Counted from the first letter of the stretch, positions 33,864-43,133 are shown. The stretch is 64,000 bases of DNA from Nitrospira defluvii (GCA_011525625.1 WYAX01000015.1:461207-525206), one strand, 5' to 3'. Made by a program: numbers and translations. Notes: generated from the letters alone by a model not told the origin.

Positions 33864-34757
33864 TCAGAAATTTGGCTCGGGGGCTACTTCACAAAACCTG
33901 GTTCGGCTGGCGGCGAAGCGCTTCTGGAGCCGGCGGGTGACTGGGCCGGGGCGACCGTCCCCGATCGTGAAGGTCTCGACACGTGACACCGGCATGACTT
34001 CCATGCTGGTATTCGTCAGAAAACATTCCTCTGCCTTGTGAAGGTGGGTGAGATGGTAGTAACCCTCCTGAACCGGCAGCCCTTCCTCCTCGGCGAGGGT
34101 CATGACAATGCCGCGCGTGATGCCGTCTAGAATGCCGCAGTCGAGTGCCGGTGTATGCACGGTGCCGTCGGCAACGAAAAAGAGATTGCTGATCGTGCAC
34201 TCGGTCAGTTCATCCCTCCAATTCAGAAACAGACTATCGAAGGTCCCGGCTGCGATGGATTCGCGTTTCGCTAGAATGTTGTTCAGAAAGTTGGTGGATT
34301 TGATCTGCGGGGACAGGGCCGCGGGCAGATTCCGCCTCGTCTGGGCGACGGTGAGCGAGACTCCGTCGCCCAGCAGCTCCGGTGAAGGGGCGTGAAGCGC
34401 CTTCGTCATGATCACCACGGTGGGGCGAGGACAGAGTGCCGGGTCGAGGCCGATCTCTCCCTCGCCCCGTGAGATGGTGATGCGGAGGTAGGCGTCGACC
34501 TGATCGTTACCGACCTCATTGCGTCGCATGGCTTCGTGGAGCAACTCCGGCCACTGCTCGTCGGGAATGGGAATTCTCAGGCCGATGGACTCGGCTGAGC
34601 GCCGCAGCCGGGAGAGGTGCTGGTCGCGCATAAAGATCCGGGTGCCATAGGATCGCAAGGTTTCGTACACGCCGTCTCCATAGAGAAACCCGTGGTCGAA
34701 CACGGAGACGACGGCCTCTTCTTTCCGCACGAATCGATCGTTCACAAACACCCACAT
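33864..34757 (-). CDS. pabC: Class IV aminotransferase, probable 4-amino-4-deoxychorismate lyase
   Basis: A 297-residue PLP enzyme. The family lysine is K153 in PQIKSTNFLNN, with the class IV segments DHGFLYGDGVYETLR, ECTISNLFFV and GITRGIVMTLAEE. Branched-chain and D-amino-acid aminotransferases share these, so sequence alone does not decide; its start overlaps the stop of pabB by one base, which makes the lyase that releases pyruvate from aminodeoxychorismate to give p-aminobenzoate the better call. Product: folate precursor. Confidence 0.8.
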   Translation of the reverse strand: MWVFVNDRFVRKEEAVVSVFDHGFLYGDGVYETLRSYGTRIFMRDQHLSRLRRSAESIGLRIPIPDEQWPELLHEAMRRNEVGNDQVDAYLRITISRGEGEIGLDPALCPRPTVVIMTKALHAPSPELLGDGVSLTVAQTRRNLPAALSPQIKSTNFLNNILAKRESIAAGTFDSLFLNWRDELTECTISNLFFVADGTVHTPALDCGILDGITRGIVMTLAEEEGLPVQEGYYHLTHLHKAEECFLTNTSMEVMPVSRVETFTIGDGRPGPVTRRLQKRFAASRTRFCEVAPEPNF

Positions 34758-36241
34758 TAGCGGCCAGCCTCCAGAATGTTAAAAAATGCGCCCGCTTTGG
34801 CGAGCGTTTCCTCATACTCACGATCGGGGTCCGAGTCGGCCACGATGCCGGCGCCGACTTGCAGATACCCGTGCGTCTTCGTCAGGAGCAGCGTGCGAAT
34901 CAGAATATTCAAGTCCAAGTCGCCGCTCCAACAGAAGTACCCGAGGGCTCCCGTGTACAGCCCGCGCCGCACCGGCTCTAACTCCTCGATGATCTCCATG
35001 CAACGGAGTTTCGGCACGCCGGTGATGGTGCCGCCGGGAAACACGGCCCGGACAAGGTCGAGTGGCGAGGTCCCCGGCTGCAGGGTTCCGGTCACGTCGG
35101 AGACCAGATGGCGAACGTGCGAATACTGTTCGACAGTCATGAACTCATCGACCTGAACCGTACCGTATCGGCAGACCTTGCCGAGGTCGTTGCGCTCCAG
35201 GTCGACCAGCATGACATGTTCGGCACGTTCCTTGGGGCTGGCGAGTAATTCGGCGCGCAGCGCTTGGTCTTCCTGGGGTCCGACCCCCCGGGGCCTGGTT
35301 CCGGCGATGGGCCTCGTGCCGGCTTGTGCTCCGGACAGGCGGACAAGCCGCTCGGGAGAGTTGCTGACGAGGCTGAGTTCTGGGAAGTGACAGATTCCTG
35401 CGAACGGAGACGGGTTGACCGTGCGTAGGCGGCCGTACAGCGCTGTTGCGTAGGCAGTGGTTTCAGGCGGCGATACCGCCGCGCCGCGGCTGAGGGTGAA
35501 CCGATGAGACAAATTGGCCTGATAGATGTCGCCGGCGGCGATGTAGTCTTGGCAGCGTCGGACGCGTGCGGTGTAGGCTTCACGCGACTGGTTCGGGATC
35601 AACGTCGCTTCATGGGGCCAGTCCTGGAAGGTGATGAGGGGGCGTGGACTCATCAGGCGAGCCTCCAACTCCGCCAGTCGGTCACGGCCTTCGCGATACA
35701 GTGTTTCGCGGGGTTCGGCATGAAACCGGGACAGGGGAGGGCAGTACATCAGATACAACTGGTGTGTGAGATGGTCGACTGCCGCGATCAGGTCATAGAA
35801 TGCGAGATGGAGATCAGGGAGTGCGATGTCGTCTGCCGCCAGACTGGGCAATGATTCGAAGGAACGGACCAGGTCGTAACTGAGGTACCCAACGGCGCCG
35901 CCAAAAAACGGCGGGATGCCCTCGAGTTGCGGGATCGTCGATGCGTCGAGGATCCGGCCGAGGGCCTCGAATGCGGAGCCGGTGTAGAGCCTCGACTGCC
36001 CTGCCTCCTGCAGCTGATACATCTGGGCGCGCCCGCTCATTGTGAGATATGGCTCGCTGCCGAAGAAGGAATACCGTGCGGTGAGAAGACTGCCGTTCCC
36101 GCTTTCGAGTAGAAACGACGGCCGATTGATGGACGCGAGGCGTCGGTGCAACTCAAACGGGTCGGCCTCGGGCCGCGGACGGACGACGACCAACGGTTGC
36201 GGTGGCCCGTGAAGAAATGCCTGGTGTGAGGAATCAGTCAT
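34757..36241 (-). CDS. pabB: Aminodeoxychorismate synthase component I
   Basis: A 494-residue chorismate-binding enzyme. I start at the ATG at 36241 (MTDSSHQ); the frame opens to 36403 but the extra residues overlap the divergent atp leader. The C-terminal catalytic domain shows RPIAGTRPRG, the ammonia/chorismate site region HVMLVDLERNDLGKVC and FPGGTITGVPKLRCMEII. With a glutaminase partner (pabA, not here) it aminates chorismate. It is coupled to pabC. A candidate promoter with a TATAGT -10 lies on the minus strand around 36280-36305; a GGAGG lies too far upstream to serve this ATG well. Confidence 0.88.
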   Translation of the reverse strand: MTDSSHQAFLHGPPQPLVVVRPRPEADPFELHRRLASINRPSFLLESGNGSLLTARYSFFGSEPYLTMSGRAQMYQLQEAGQSRLYTGSAFEALGRILDASTIPQLEGIPPFFGGAVGYLSYDLVRSFESLPSLAADDIALPDLHLAFYDLIAAVDHLTHQLYLMYCPPLSRFHAEPRETLYREGRDRLAELEARLMSPRPLITFQDWPHEATLIPNQSREAYTARVRRCQDYIAAGDIYQANLSHRFTLSRGAAVSPPETTAYATALYGRLRTVNPSPFAGICHFPELSLVSNSPERLVRLSGAQAGTRPIAGTRPRGVGPQEDQALRAELLASPKERAEHVMLVDLERNDLGKVCRYGTVQVDEFMTVEQYSHVRHLVSDVTGTLQPGTSPLDLVRAVFPGGTITGVPKLRCMEIIEELEPVRRGLYTGALGYFCWSGDLDLNILIRTLLLTKTHGYLQVGAGIVADSDPDREYEETLAKAGAFFNILEAGR

Positions 36242-36320
36242 GGCACTCGGTGTCGGCAGGTGTTCCTCCGAGGAAAAGACTATACCGCATCGTACGGCCT
36301 GGTCATAGCGGGCCAACTTC

Positions 36321-36350
36321 TTGACAAGCCCCCGGCGAATTTGCTTGAAT
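36321..36350 (+). promoter_or_regulatory. Candidate sigma70-type promoter of the Fo genes
   Basis: TTGACA at 36321-36326, 18-bp spacer, TTGAAT at 36345-36350. The -10 overlaps the first in-frame ATG (36349), which argues that translation starts at the later ATG (36415). Confidence 0.45.
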
Positions 36351-36414
36351 GGCGCGCCCGCCGATGGGTGCACTCTCTCCGACTGTGCTGAAGAGTGCCG
36401 CACGTGAGCGCGTG

Positions 36415-36633
36415 ATGCCCCCCTCTCAGGATCCGTTATATGCGGGGCTTGGGCAGGCTGTCCGGATCGGGACGGAACTGCTCGCTGCGTTGATTGTCGG
36501 AGGGGGTTTGGGCTGGGTGGTCGACACCTACCTGCTGGATTCCAATCCCTGGGGGCTGGTTATCGGGTTAGGGTTGGGCGCTGCGGCCGGGGTGCGAAAT
36601 GCCTATCGAGCCGCGCAGCGATGGCAGAGTTAA
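36415..36633 (+). CDS. AtpZ/AtpI-type small membrane protein of ATP synthase operon
   Basis: A 72-residue protein from the ATG at 36415; upstream in-frame ATGs at 36349 and 36364 are less likely given the promoter. Two membrane helices (about residues 15-34 and 45-62) separated by a short polar loop, VVDTYLLDSNPWG, are typical of the AtpI/AtpZ group that helps assemble the c-ring or import Mg2+/Ca2+. It is first in the Fo cluster, 30 bp before atpB. Confidence 0.75.
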   Translation: MPPSQDPLYAGLGQAVRIGTELLAALIVGGGLGWVVDTYLLDSNPWGLVIGLGLGAAAGVRNAYRAAQRWQS

Positions 36634-36663
36634 CCTGAATCGTCTGACTGAAAAAGGATCATC

Positions 36664-37413
36664 GTGGAAGAAAGTCCGTTACATGCGTTTGAATTGCACG
36701 ATCTGATTCCGCTGGTTCCGGCAGGGATCGACATCTCGATCAACAAGGCCGTGATCTTGATGTGGGTGGTAGTAGGCCTCGTCTCGTTTCTGATGATTTC
36801 CGCTGCCGCTTCACGAAAGCTGGTTCCGGGCAAGTTGCAGAATATGGCCGAACTCATCGTGGAGTTCATTCGCGGGATCATTTTGGACACCATGGGCGAG
36901 GCGGGTATGAAGTTTTTTCCGCTGATCGCCACCTTGTTTCTCTTCATTCTGTTCGCCAACTTGCTGGGCTTGATCCCAGGGTCCTATACCGTCACCAGCC
37001 AGATTATTGTGACCGCCGTGTTCGCGGTCGGGGTGTATGGTTTGAGCTTGGTGCTGGGCTTTTCCCTTCACGGGGCAAAATTCCTCGGCATTCTGGTTCC
37101 GCCGGGTACGCCGGGTTGGCTCTTGCCGCTGATGATTCCCATTGAGTTGATCAGTCAGCTAGCTCGACCCATCTCGTTGGCGGTGCGGTTGTTTGCGAAT
37201 ATGACCGCCGGTCACGTCATCCTGGGCGTCTTGTTCGGATTGGCGATCAGCGGCGGCTTGTTGATCGGCTGGCTACCGTTTGCGTTTACGATCGCCATGA
37301 ACGGGCTGGAAGTCGGCATTGCGTTTATTCAAGCCTATATCTTTACCGTGCTGAGCTGTGTCTATTTAGGGGATGCCGTGACCTTGCACGGTCATAGCGA
37401 GCACGCACACTAG
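36664..37413 (+). CDS. atpB: ATP synthase Fo subunit a
   Basis: A 249-residue multi-helix membrane protein. The essential arginine of the proton channel is R175 in SLAVRLFANMTAGH, and the C-terminal segment FIQAYIFTVLSCVYLGDA matches subunit a. A GTG at 36664 starts it, about 30 bp after the AtpZ-like gene. It forms the stator half-channels beside the c-ring. Downstream is atpE after 34 bp. Confidence 0.95.
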   Translation: MEESPLHAFELHDLIPLVPAGIDISINKAVILMWVVVGLVSFLMISAAASRKLVPGKLQNMAELIVEFIRGIILDTMGEAGMKFFPLIATLFLFILFANLLGLIPGSYTVTSQIIVTAVFAVGVYGLSLVLGFSLHGAKFLGILVPPGTPGWLLPLMIPIELISQLARPISLAVRLFANMTAGHVILGVLFGLAISGGLLIGWLPFAFTIAMNGLEVGIAFIQAYIFTVLSCVYLGDAVTLHGHSEHAH

Positions 37414-37447
37414 GTTCGTTGTCTATAAACGGAGGAGAGGTTAAACA

Positions 37448-37678
37448 ATGGATGCAGCAGCAGCAGCGTTGGTCGGTATGGGATTGGCGGCGGCGGGATT
37501 TGCCGGAGCCGGTGTGGGGATCGGGTACATCTTCGGAAAAATGATCGAGGCCGTGGCCCGGCAGCCGGAGGCGGAAGGCCGCGTCGGCAAGTACATGTGG
37601 ATCGGGTTCGCACTCGTCGAAGCCATCGCACTGTACGGGCTGGTCATTGCGTTCATCATCATGGGCTTGCGTAAGTAG
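37448..37678 (+). CDS. atpE: ATP synthase Fo subunit c
   Basis: A 76-residue two-helix hairpin with a polar ARQPE loop. The ion-carrying residue is E58 in GFALVEAIALYG; it is followed by alanine rather than serine or threonine, which favours protons over sodium. It forms the rotor ring. GGAGAGG lies seven to eight bases before the ATG. Confidence 0.95.
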   Translation: MDAAAAALVGMGLAAAGFAGAGVGIGYIFGKMIEAVARQPEAEGRVGKYMWIGFALVEAIALYGLVIAFIIMGLRK

Positions 37679-37751
37679 CGCGTTGTCGGTCGAGCCCCGG
37701 TGCTGGGTCCATGCCCGGCTCAGAACCCTCAACTCATTTGGGTAACAGACT

Positions 37752-38264
37752 ATGCCTCAATTTGAATCACATTTCTTTTCGTCCTTGATCTTCTGGGAGA
37801 TTCTCTCTTTCGGGATTCTCTTCTTTCTGCTCTACAAGTATGCGTTTCCGAGCCTGTTGGGCATGCTGGAAGAGCGGGAAAAAAAGATCAAGGACAGTCT
37901 CGATCAGGCCGAGCGCCATCGTTCTGAGGCCGAGCGTAAGCTTAAGGAATACGAATCGAAGCTGGCAGCCGCTGCCAAAGAAGCCGAGGCGCTGTTGGCC
38001 CAGGCCAAAGAACGTGCTCAGCGCATGATGGACGAGAACGAACAGCGTATGACGGCGGATGCTGAGCGGATCAAGGGTGACGCGACTCGAGAGATCGAGG
38101 CCGAGCGCCGGAAGGCTGTGCAGGACATCCGCGCACAGACGACTGAGTTGGCGATGATGGTGGCGGAAAAGGTGGTCGGACGAGCATTGACCGAAGGTGA
38201 CCATCGCCGTCTGGCGGATGAAGCGCTGGACGCCCTCGCAAAGGCCTATCAAAGCCGGAACTAA
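37752..38264 (+). CDS. atpF: ATP synthase Fo subunit b
   Basis: A 170-residue protein with one N-terminal membrane helix (FSSLIFWEILSFGILFFLLYKYAF) and a long charged coiled coil (about 40-150), the peripheral stalk. It is the last Fo gene here; instead of atpH, atpA, atpG, atpD and atpC the next gene is larE on the other strand, with a 4-bp overlap of the two 3' ends. Confidence 0.93.
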   Translation: MPQFESHFFSSLIFWEILSFGILFFLLYKYAFPSLLGMLEEREKKIKDSLDQAERHRSEAERKLKEYESKLAAAAKEAEALLAQAKERAQRMMDENEQRMTADAERIKGDATREIEAERRKAVQDIRAQTTELAMMVAEKVVGRALTEGDHRRLADEALDALAKAYQSRN

Positions 38265-39088
38265 TCGGTTGCGCCGGGGGGGAGACTCACGCCCCCCTGG
38301 CGGTATCCTTCCAGATCCAGGGTGACGAAGCGGTAGCCGACCGACTTGAGGGCCGCCACCAACCGTTCCCGCCGACCGGTTTCCAGCATCCTCGGTAATT
38401 CTTCTACGGCAAGTTCAATCCGGGCGACTTCATCGTAATCACGCACACGGCAGTGGCGAAAGCCCTCCTCCATCAAGGCGGCTTCTGCGCGCTCAACGCG
38501 CGAGAGCGTGTGTCGCGTAATGGTGATGCCACGGGGCACGCGTGACGAGAGGCAGGCCGCGGCGGGTTTGTCCCAATTCGACAGTCCCAGCGATCGAGCC
38601 ACTTCACGGATGTCGGCCTTTGAGAAGCCGGCTTCCAGTAAGGGGCTGCGGACTCCTCGCTCGCGTGCGGCCTTGAGTCCCGGACGGTCATCCCCCAAAT
38701 CATCAACATTTGTTCCATCGACGATGCAGGCTGACTCACAGGCTTGCTGAAGCGAGCCAAGCAGGCAATACAGGTCCGTCTTACAGTGGTAGCAGCGGGT
38801 CGCATCATTCTGAACGAACGCGGGGATCGCCAGTTGGTCCGTCTCGACGACGCGATGCTGTGCACCGATTTCCGTTGCGAGCTGGTGCGTCAATGCCAGT
38901 TCGGCTGCAGGAAGGGTGGGGGAGACGGCGGTGACGCCGACGGCCTTGGCCCCCAGTTCATCATGGGCCAATTTGAGGACGAGGGAGCTGTCGACTCCAC
39001 CGGAGAAGGCCACGATCACCGAGCCCATCTCCCGGAGAATCTGCCGTGCTCGCAAGACCTTGCCGGTCACTGAGGTGGTGGAAACCAT
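38261..39088 (-). CDS. larE: ATP-dependent sacrificial sulfur transferase LarE
   Basis: A 275-residue PP-loop protein: SGGVDSSLVLKLA near residue 30 binds ATP, and the C-terminal half has the LarE patterns ARERGVRSPLLEAGFSKADIREVARSLGL and KPAAACLSSRVPRG, the latter containing the cysteine that LarE sacrifices. It adds sulfur to the nicotinic-acid-derived precursor of the nickel-pincer cofactor of lactate racemase. larB, larC and larA are not nearby, so the target enzyme is unknown. Its start is 45 bp downstream of the stop of the M16 gene pair on the same strand. Confidence 0.88.
   Translation of the reverse strand: MVSTTSVTGKVLRARQILREMGSVIVAFSGGVDSSLVLKLAHDELGAKAVGVTAVSPTLPAAELALTHQLATEIGAQHRVVETDQLAIPAFVQNDATRCYHCKTDLYCLLGSLQQACESACIVDGTNVDDLGDDRPGLKAARERGVRSPLLEAGFSKADIREVARSLGLSNWDKPAAACLSSRVPRGITITRHTLSRVERAEAALMEEGFRHCRVRDYDEVARIELAVEELPRMLETGRRERLVAALKSVGYRFVTLDLEGYRQGGVSLPPGATD
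38274..38300. terminator. Hairpin between convergent atpF and larE
   Basis: CCGGGGGGG at 38274-38282 pairs with CCCCCCTGG at 38292-38300 around a 9-base loop. It lies within the last codons of larE and just after the atpF stop. No T-run follows; a bidirectional pause or weak terminator is plausible. Confidence 0.4.
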
Positions 39089-39133
39089 GGGGATCCAGGG
39101 GAATACGAATGTGCGCGAGTCGGAAGTCGCGGC

Positions 39134-40522
39134 CTACTGTTTGATCTTGGCCTTTGCAATCGACCCGACGACCACCAACGCGTAGTGCTGTGGGTCGAGA
39201 TATTGTTTGGCCACGCGCAGGACATCGTCTTTGGTGACCTTTTCGATGGCTTTGGGATAACTCGTGAAATAGTCCAAGCCCAGATTATACAACTCGACCT
39301 GGGCGAGAACGTTGGCCAATTTGGCGCTCGAATCGATCCGTAAGGGGAAGCTGCCGACGATGAAGGACTTGGCTTCGCTGAGCTCCTGATCGGTGACCGG
39401 AGCCTCGCGGATGGCCTTGATCTCCGCCAGCACGCTTGTAATGGCCTGATTGGTGACGTCGGTTCGAGTCTGCAGGCTGATGAAAAAGGCGCCGGGCATG
39501 ACTCGGGAATCGAACTGGCTCATAATGCCGTAGGCAAGGCCCTGTTTGTCGCGAATCGAATCCATCAGGCGCGAAGAGAACCCTCCGGCGCCCAAAATAT
39601 AATTCATGACCGTGATCGCGTAGTAGTCCGGGTTGGTCCGGCTGATGCCGGTGTGCCCCAGTACGATCGTGGATTGCGTCAGATCTTTCTCGATCAACTG
39701 GACCATTTTCCGGTCGATGGGGGCCGGCTTCTTGAGTTGCGCGGCCGAAGGAGACCCCTTCTTCCATGGACCGAAATGCGTCTGCACCAGCGTCGCGGCC
39801 TGCTCCTGAGTCAAGTCCCCGACCACCACGAGGATCGTCTGGTTGGGCACATATTCGCGGGCGTGAAATTGCTGCACGTCGGCCACGGTGATCTTGTTCA
39901 GCGTGTCTTCGGTGCCATGAGCCGGCCAACTGTAGGGGTGCCCGTGAAAAATCAATTGGTGGAAGGCCTTCATGGCCACGTTGCCGGGATCGTCGTCATC
40001 GCTGACGATTTCGCCGAGAATCTGTGTCCGCACCCGCTCGAATTCCTGCTTATGAAAGGCCGGACGTTGCAGCATATCGGCCAAGAGGGCAAACCCGAGG
40101 TCCGCATCCTTCTTCAGGACGCGCGCCGAGGCGGTGGTGTAGTCTTCCGTCGCATGAGCTTCGAGCGATCCTCCCACAAAGTCGATGTGCTCGGCGATTT
40201 GTCGGGAGGTTCGAGTGAGCGTCCCTTCGTCCAGCAGGCTGGCGGTGAGGTTGGCCAGGCCGGCCTTGTCCGGCGGGTCCTGGGCCGATCCCACTTTGAC
40301 CAGCGCGTGGATCTCGACGGTCGGGAGAAAGTGCTGCTCGAGGAACAGCACGGTCATCCCATTGGCGGTGACGGTACGTGTCGGTGTGATGTCGGCGGCC
40401 TGCACCCAGGCAGTGGGTACACAGAACGCCATGCAGAGCAGCCCGACCAGAAATCGGCTATTGGATCGGCTCCAGTGTCGACTGTACGGCAGTGCGGTAC
40501 CTTGTCGTCGCGTCATCTGCAT
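39134..40522 (-). CDS. M16-family peptidase-like protein, zinc motif lost
   Basis: A 462-residue exported protein (signal peptide FLVGLLCMAFCVPTAWVQAADI). Fold and length match M16 zinc peptidases, with the N-terminal domain and the second homologous half containing ILGAGGFSSRLMDSIRDKQGLAYGI. The catalytic HxxEH site is replaced: the aligned segment reads AGLANLTASLLDEGT. This is the inactive half of the common two-subunit M16 arrangement, where one partner shapes the chamber. It lies 8 bp downstream of the active partner on the same strand. Confidence 0.88.
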   Translation of the reverse strand: MQMTRRQGTALPYSRHWSRSNSRFLVGLLCMAFCVPTAWVQAADITPTRTVTANGMTVLFLEQHFLPTVEIHALVKVGSAQDPPDKAGLANLTASLLDEGTLTRTSRQIAEHIDFVGGSLEAHATEDYTTASARVLKKDADLGFALLADMLQRPAFHKQEFERVRTQILGEIVSDDDDPGNVAMKAFHQLIFHGHPYSWPAHGTEDTLNKITVADVQQFHAREYVPNQTILVVVGDLTQEQAATLVQTHFGPWKKGSPSAAQLKKPAPIDRKMVQLIEKDLTQSTIVLGHTGISRTNPDYYAITVMNYILGAGGFSSRLMDSIRDKQGLAYGIMSQFDSRVMPGAFFISLQTRTDVTNQAITSVLAEIKAIREAPVTDQELSEAKSFIVGSFPLRIDSSAKLANVLAQVELYNLGLDYFTSYPKAIEKVTKDDVLRVAKQYLDPQHYALVVVGSIAKAKIKQ

Positions 40523-40529
40523 CGGCTCA

Positions 40530-41921
40530 CTAGTGTATTGGTGGCGGCAACGCCGACTGGGGTTGCGAAGGAATCGGGATCAGGGTGCCCGTTGTGCGCA
40601 TGTCGGGCGTCAGGTATTGGGCGGCCACCCGTTGCACGTCTTGGGCAGTCACGGCTCTGGTTCGCTCGACAAATTGGCTGACTTTTCGCCAACCGGCTCC
40701 GATCGTCTCGGCTTCTCCCAACAACATGGCTTGCCGGAAGTTGGAGTCCTGCTCGAAAATGTAGGCCGCCTCGATCTGGTTTTTCGCCCGCTGGAGTTCA
40801 ATGTCGCTCGGTGGCTCAACTTGGAGGCGGTGGATCTCCTTCGCGACAGCGTCCTCGACGGCTTCGACTTTTTCTCCCGGTTTCACCACGGCGTAGAAAT
40901 AAAACAGTCCGGGATCGGCCTGCATCAGTCCGTAATCGGCCCCCACGGCCAGGGCCGTTTTCTGTTCATAGACGAGGCTTTGATAGAGCCTGGCACTCTT
41001 GCCGTGGGACAAAATGGATTCGAGCACGTTCAAGGCGTAGGAATCGTCGCTGGTGTAATTCGGCACCCGGTATCCCATCATGACGAAGGGGACCTGCGCT
41101 TCGCGCTTGAGCAGGAAGCGTCTCTCTCCTCGTTGAGGCCCCTCGGCGACGGTCAGCGCTTTCGGCGAGGGCCCTTTCGGGATGGGCTCGAAGAGTCGGG
41201 CGATGACCGGGAGCAATGTGTCGGCTTTGATGTCGCCCACGACCACCAGTGTGGCGTTGTTCGGCGAATAATAGGTATCGTAGTGGCGTTGGAGATCGTC
41301 CAAGTTCATGGCATCGAGGTCGGAAAACCAGCCGATCACGGGCCAATGGTAGGGGTGGCTCATGAAGGCTTGGGCAAAGAGGGCTTCGACCAGCGCACCT
41401 TGCGGGTCGTCTTCGTTCCGGAGGCGTCGCTCTTCCTTCACCACTTCCCGCTCAGTCTTGAATTCGTTGGCGTCGAGAATGAGCCCCTGCATGCGGTCCG
41501 CTTCCAGTTCGAGGGCCAATGTCACACGATCGGCCGCGAGGTTTTCAAAGTAGGCAGTGAAGTCCTGGCTCGTGAACGCGTTGTCCATGCCGCCGTTCTT
41601 GCGAACCAGGCGGGAGAAGGTGCCCTTGGGGTACTTCGCCGTGCCCTTGAACATCATATGTTCCAGCATGTGCGAGAGTCCGGCACGGCCCATGACTTCA
41701 TTGCGCGATCCCACCTTGTACCAGACCTGTACCGTCGCGACGGGGGCCTTCGGGACCTCCACGAGGATGACCTTCATGTCGTTGGACAGGGTGTATTCCT
41801 TGGGCTCGACGGCATGCGTGACGGAAGGCTGACCGAGCGTGAAGAGAAGACCAAGCAGCGAACAGGCGAGGATCGAACGGTGAGCGCACGCTGAATTGGC
41901 AGAAGATCTCTGTTTAGTCAT
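40530..41921 (-). CDS. M16-family zinc peptidase, active subunit
   Basis: A 463-residue exported protein with a signal peptide (SILACSLLGLLFTLGQPSVTHA). The inverted zinc motif is H84-M-L-E87-H88 (SHMLEHMMFKGT), and the third ligand is the glutamate in the EREVVKEERRLR region. It degrades peptides within a closed chamber, probably with the catalytically dead partner encoded 8 bp downstream. Its first eight bases overlap the end of rlmN, so rlmN and both peptidases form one operon. Confidence 0.9.
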   Translation of the reverse strand: MTKQRSSANSACAHRSILACSLLGLLFTLGQPSVTHAVEPKEYTLSNDMKVILVEVPKAPVATVQVWYKVGSRNEVMGRAGLSHMLEHMMFKGTAKYPKGTFSRLVRKNGGMDNAFTSQDFTAYFENLAADRVTLALELEADRMQGLILDANEFKTEREVVKEERRLRNEDDPQGALVEALFAQAFMSHPYHWPVIGWFSDLDAMNLDDLQRHYDTYYSPNNATLVVVGDIKADTLLPVIARLFEPIPKGPSPKALTVAEGPQRGERRFLLKREAQVPFVMMGYRVPNYTSDDSYALNVLESILSHGKSARLYQSLVYEQKTALAVGADYGLMQADPGLFYFYAVVKPGEKVEAVEDAVAKEIHRLQVEPPSDIELQRAKNQIEAAYIFEQDSNFRQAMLLGEAETIGAGWRKVSQFVERTRAVTAQDVQRVAAQYLTPDMRTTGTLIPIPSQPQSALPPPIH

Positions 41922-43023
41922 GTACGGATTTCATGCTAGCAACGGGCTTGATCTGTGTCAAGGCAACGGGGTCCTCGCCGGTCTCAAGGCGACCGAGTTG
42001 GCCGCAGGCACCCAGGACGTCGCGGCCGCGACTGCGACGGAGGTAGACATCGAGATGGTCTCGACGGAGGATGTTCTGAAAGCTCTCGATAGCGGTATCG
42101 GACGGGCGCCGGTATGGACTGCCTGGAAAGGGGTTGAAGGCGATCAGGTTGACCTTGCAACGGAGTCCCCGCAGCAGCTTGACGAGCCGGACGGCATCTT
42201 CAGCCCGGTCATTGACGTCGGCAAGCAGGACATACTCGAAGGTCAGGCGGTCGCGATCGGCCAGTGGATAGGCCCGGCATGCGGCGAGTAGGGCCTGTAG
42301 TGAATGGAGCCGGTTGGCGGCAGGCATGATCTGTTGACGGAGTTCATCGGTGGTGGCGTTGAGGGAGATCGCAAGATTCACGTGTAGCGGAGCCACGTCT
42401 TTGATACGTGAGGCGAGTCCCGCCGTCGAAATCGTGATGCGGCGACCGGAAAACCCCAGGCCCCAGGTTCGATCGGTGAGCCGTGTGACGGCATCGGCCA
42501 CGGCATCGAGATTGGCTAGTGGCTCACCCATGCCCATGAATACGAGGTTCGTCAACCGTTCCCCGGTGTGCAAATGGTCCTGAGCGAGCAGGACCTGGTC
42601 GACGATCTCATGGGCGCGGAGATTGCGTCGGAGCCCCAGCGTCCCGGTCAGGCAAAATCCGCAATCCAGGGTACAGCCGACCTGCGTAGAGAGGCAGAGC
42701 GTGAGCCGGTCCTCGTCGGGGATGAGCACACATTCGACTTGATTGCCGTCGGCGAGTGTCAGGACGAATTTTTTCGTGCCGTCCTGGGAGGAAAATACCT
42801 GGATGTTCGAGGTGCGCTCGATACTGCAATTGGCGGTGAGGTACTCGCGATCCTTCTGCGGAAGGTTACTCATCGTGGCGAAGGTGCGGATGCGATCCTG
42901 ATAAAGCCAGCGCAGAATTTGTGAGGCTCGATAGGCCGGCCACCCGAGCGAGGCGACGTAAGCCGCCATGCCAGACTCTGTGAGGGCGAGCAGATCGGTG
43001 CGAGCGGAACTGTGCTGAGTCAT
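41914..43023 (-). CDS. rlmN: 23S rRNA (A2503-C2) / tRNA (A37-C2) methyltransferase RlmN
   Basis: A 369-residue radical SAM enzyme. I start at the ATG at 43023 (MTQHSSAR); the frame opens to 43143 but has no domain there. The cluster cysteines are in STQVGCTLDCGFCLTG (C-x3-C-x2-C), and the C-terminal catalytic cysteine is in RGRDVLGACGQL. It methylates C2 of A2503 in 23S rRNA, tuning the peptidyl transferase centre. It heads the operon with the two M16 peptidases. The divergent Slt gene starts about 110 bp away. Confidence 0.95.
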   Translation of the reverse strand: MTQHSSARTDLLALTESGMAAYVASLGWPAYRASQILRWLYQDRIRTFATMSNLPQKDREYLTANCSIERTSNIQVFSSQDGTKKFVLTLADGNQVECVLIPDEDRLTLCLSTQVGCTLDCGFCLTGTLGLRRNLRAHEIVDQVLLAQDHLHTGERLTNLVFMGMGEPLANLDAVADAVTRLTDRTWGLGFSGRRITISTAGLASRIKDVAPLHVNLAISLNATTDELRQQIMPAANRLHSLQALLAACRAYPLADRDRLTFEYVLLADVNDRAEDAVRLVKLLRGLRCKVNLIAFNPFPGSPYRRPSDTAIESFQNILRRDHLDVYLRRSRGRDVLGACGQLGRLETGEDPVALTQIKPVASMKSVHD

Positions 43024-43133
43024 GCCGGAGCCTAGCACAGGGAAAAAACTTGTGACAAGCAAGGCGAACTTGGTCGCGTTTGTGCGGCAGTAGGCTATAA
43101 TGAAGCGGTTCACCTGCTGCTCAGGACGGGATT

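Noticed and set aside
40185..41894. 569-codon plus-strand ORF
   Set aside because: Opposite the M16 pair, whose zinc motif and signal peptides are clear; the plus frame has no recognisable domain.
43096..43101. TATAAT ahead of the Slt gene
   Set aside because: The nearest -35-like sequence (TTGGTC) is 20 bp away, too far for a good promoter; mentioned only in the gene entry.
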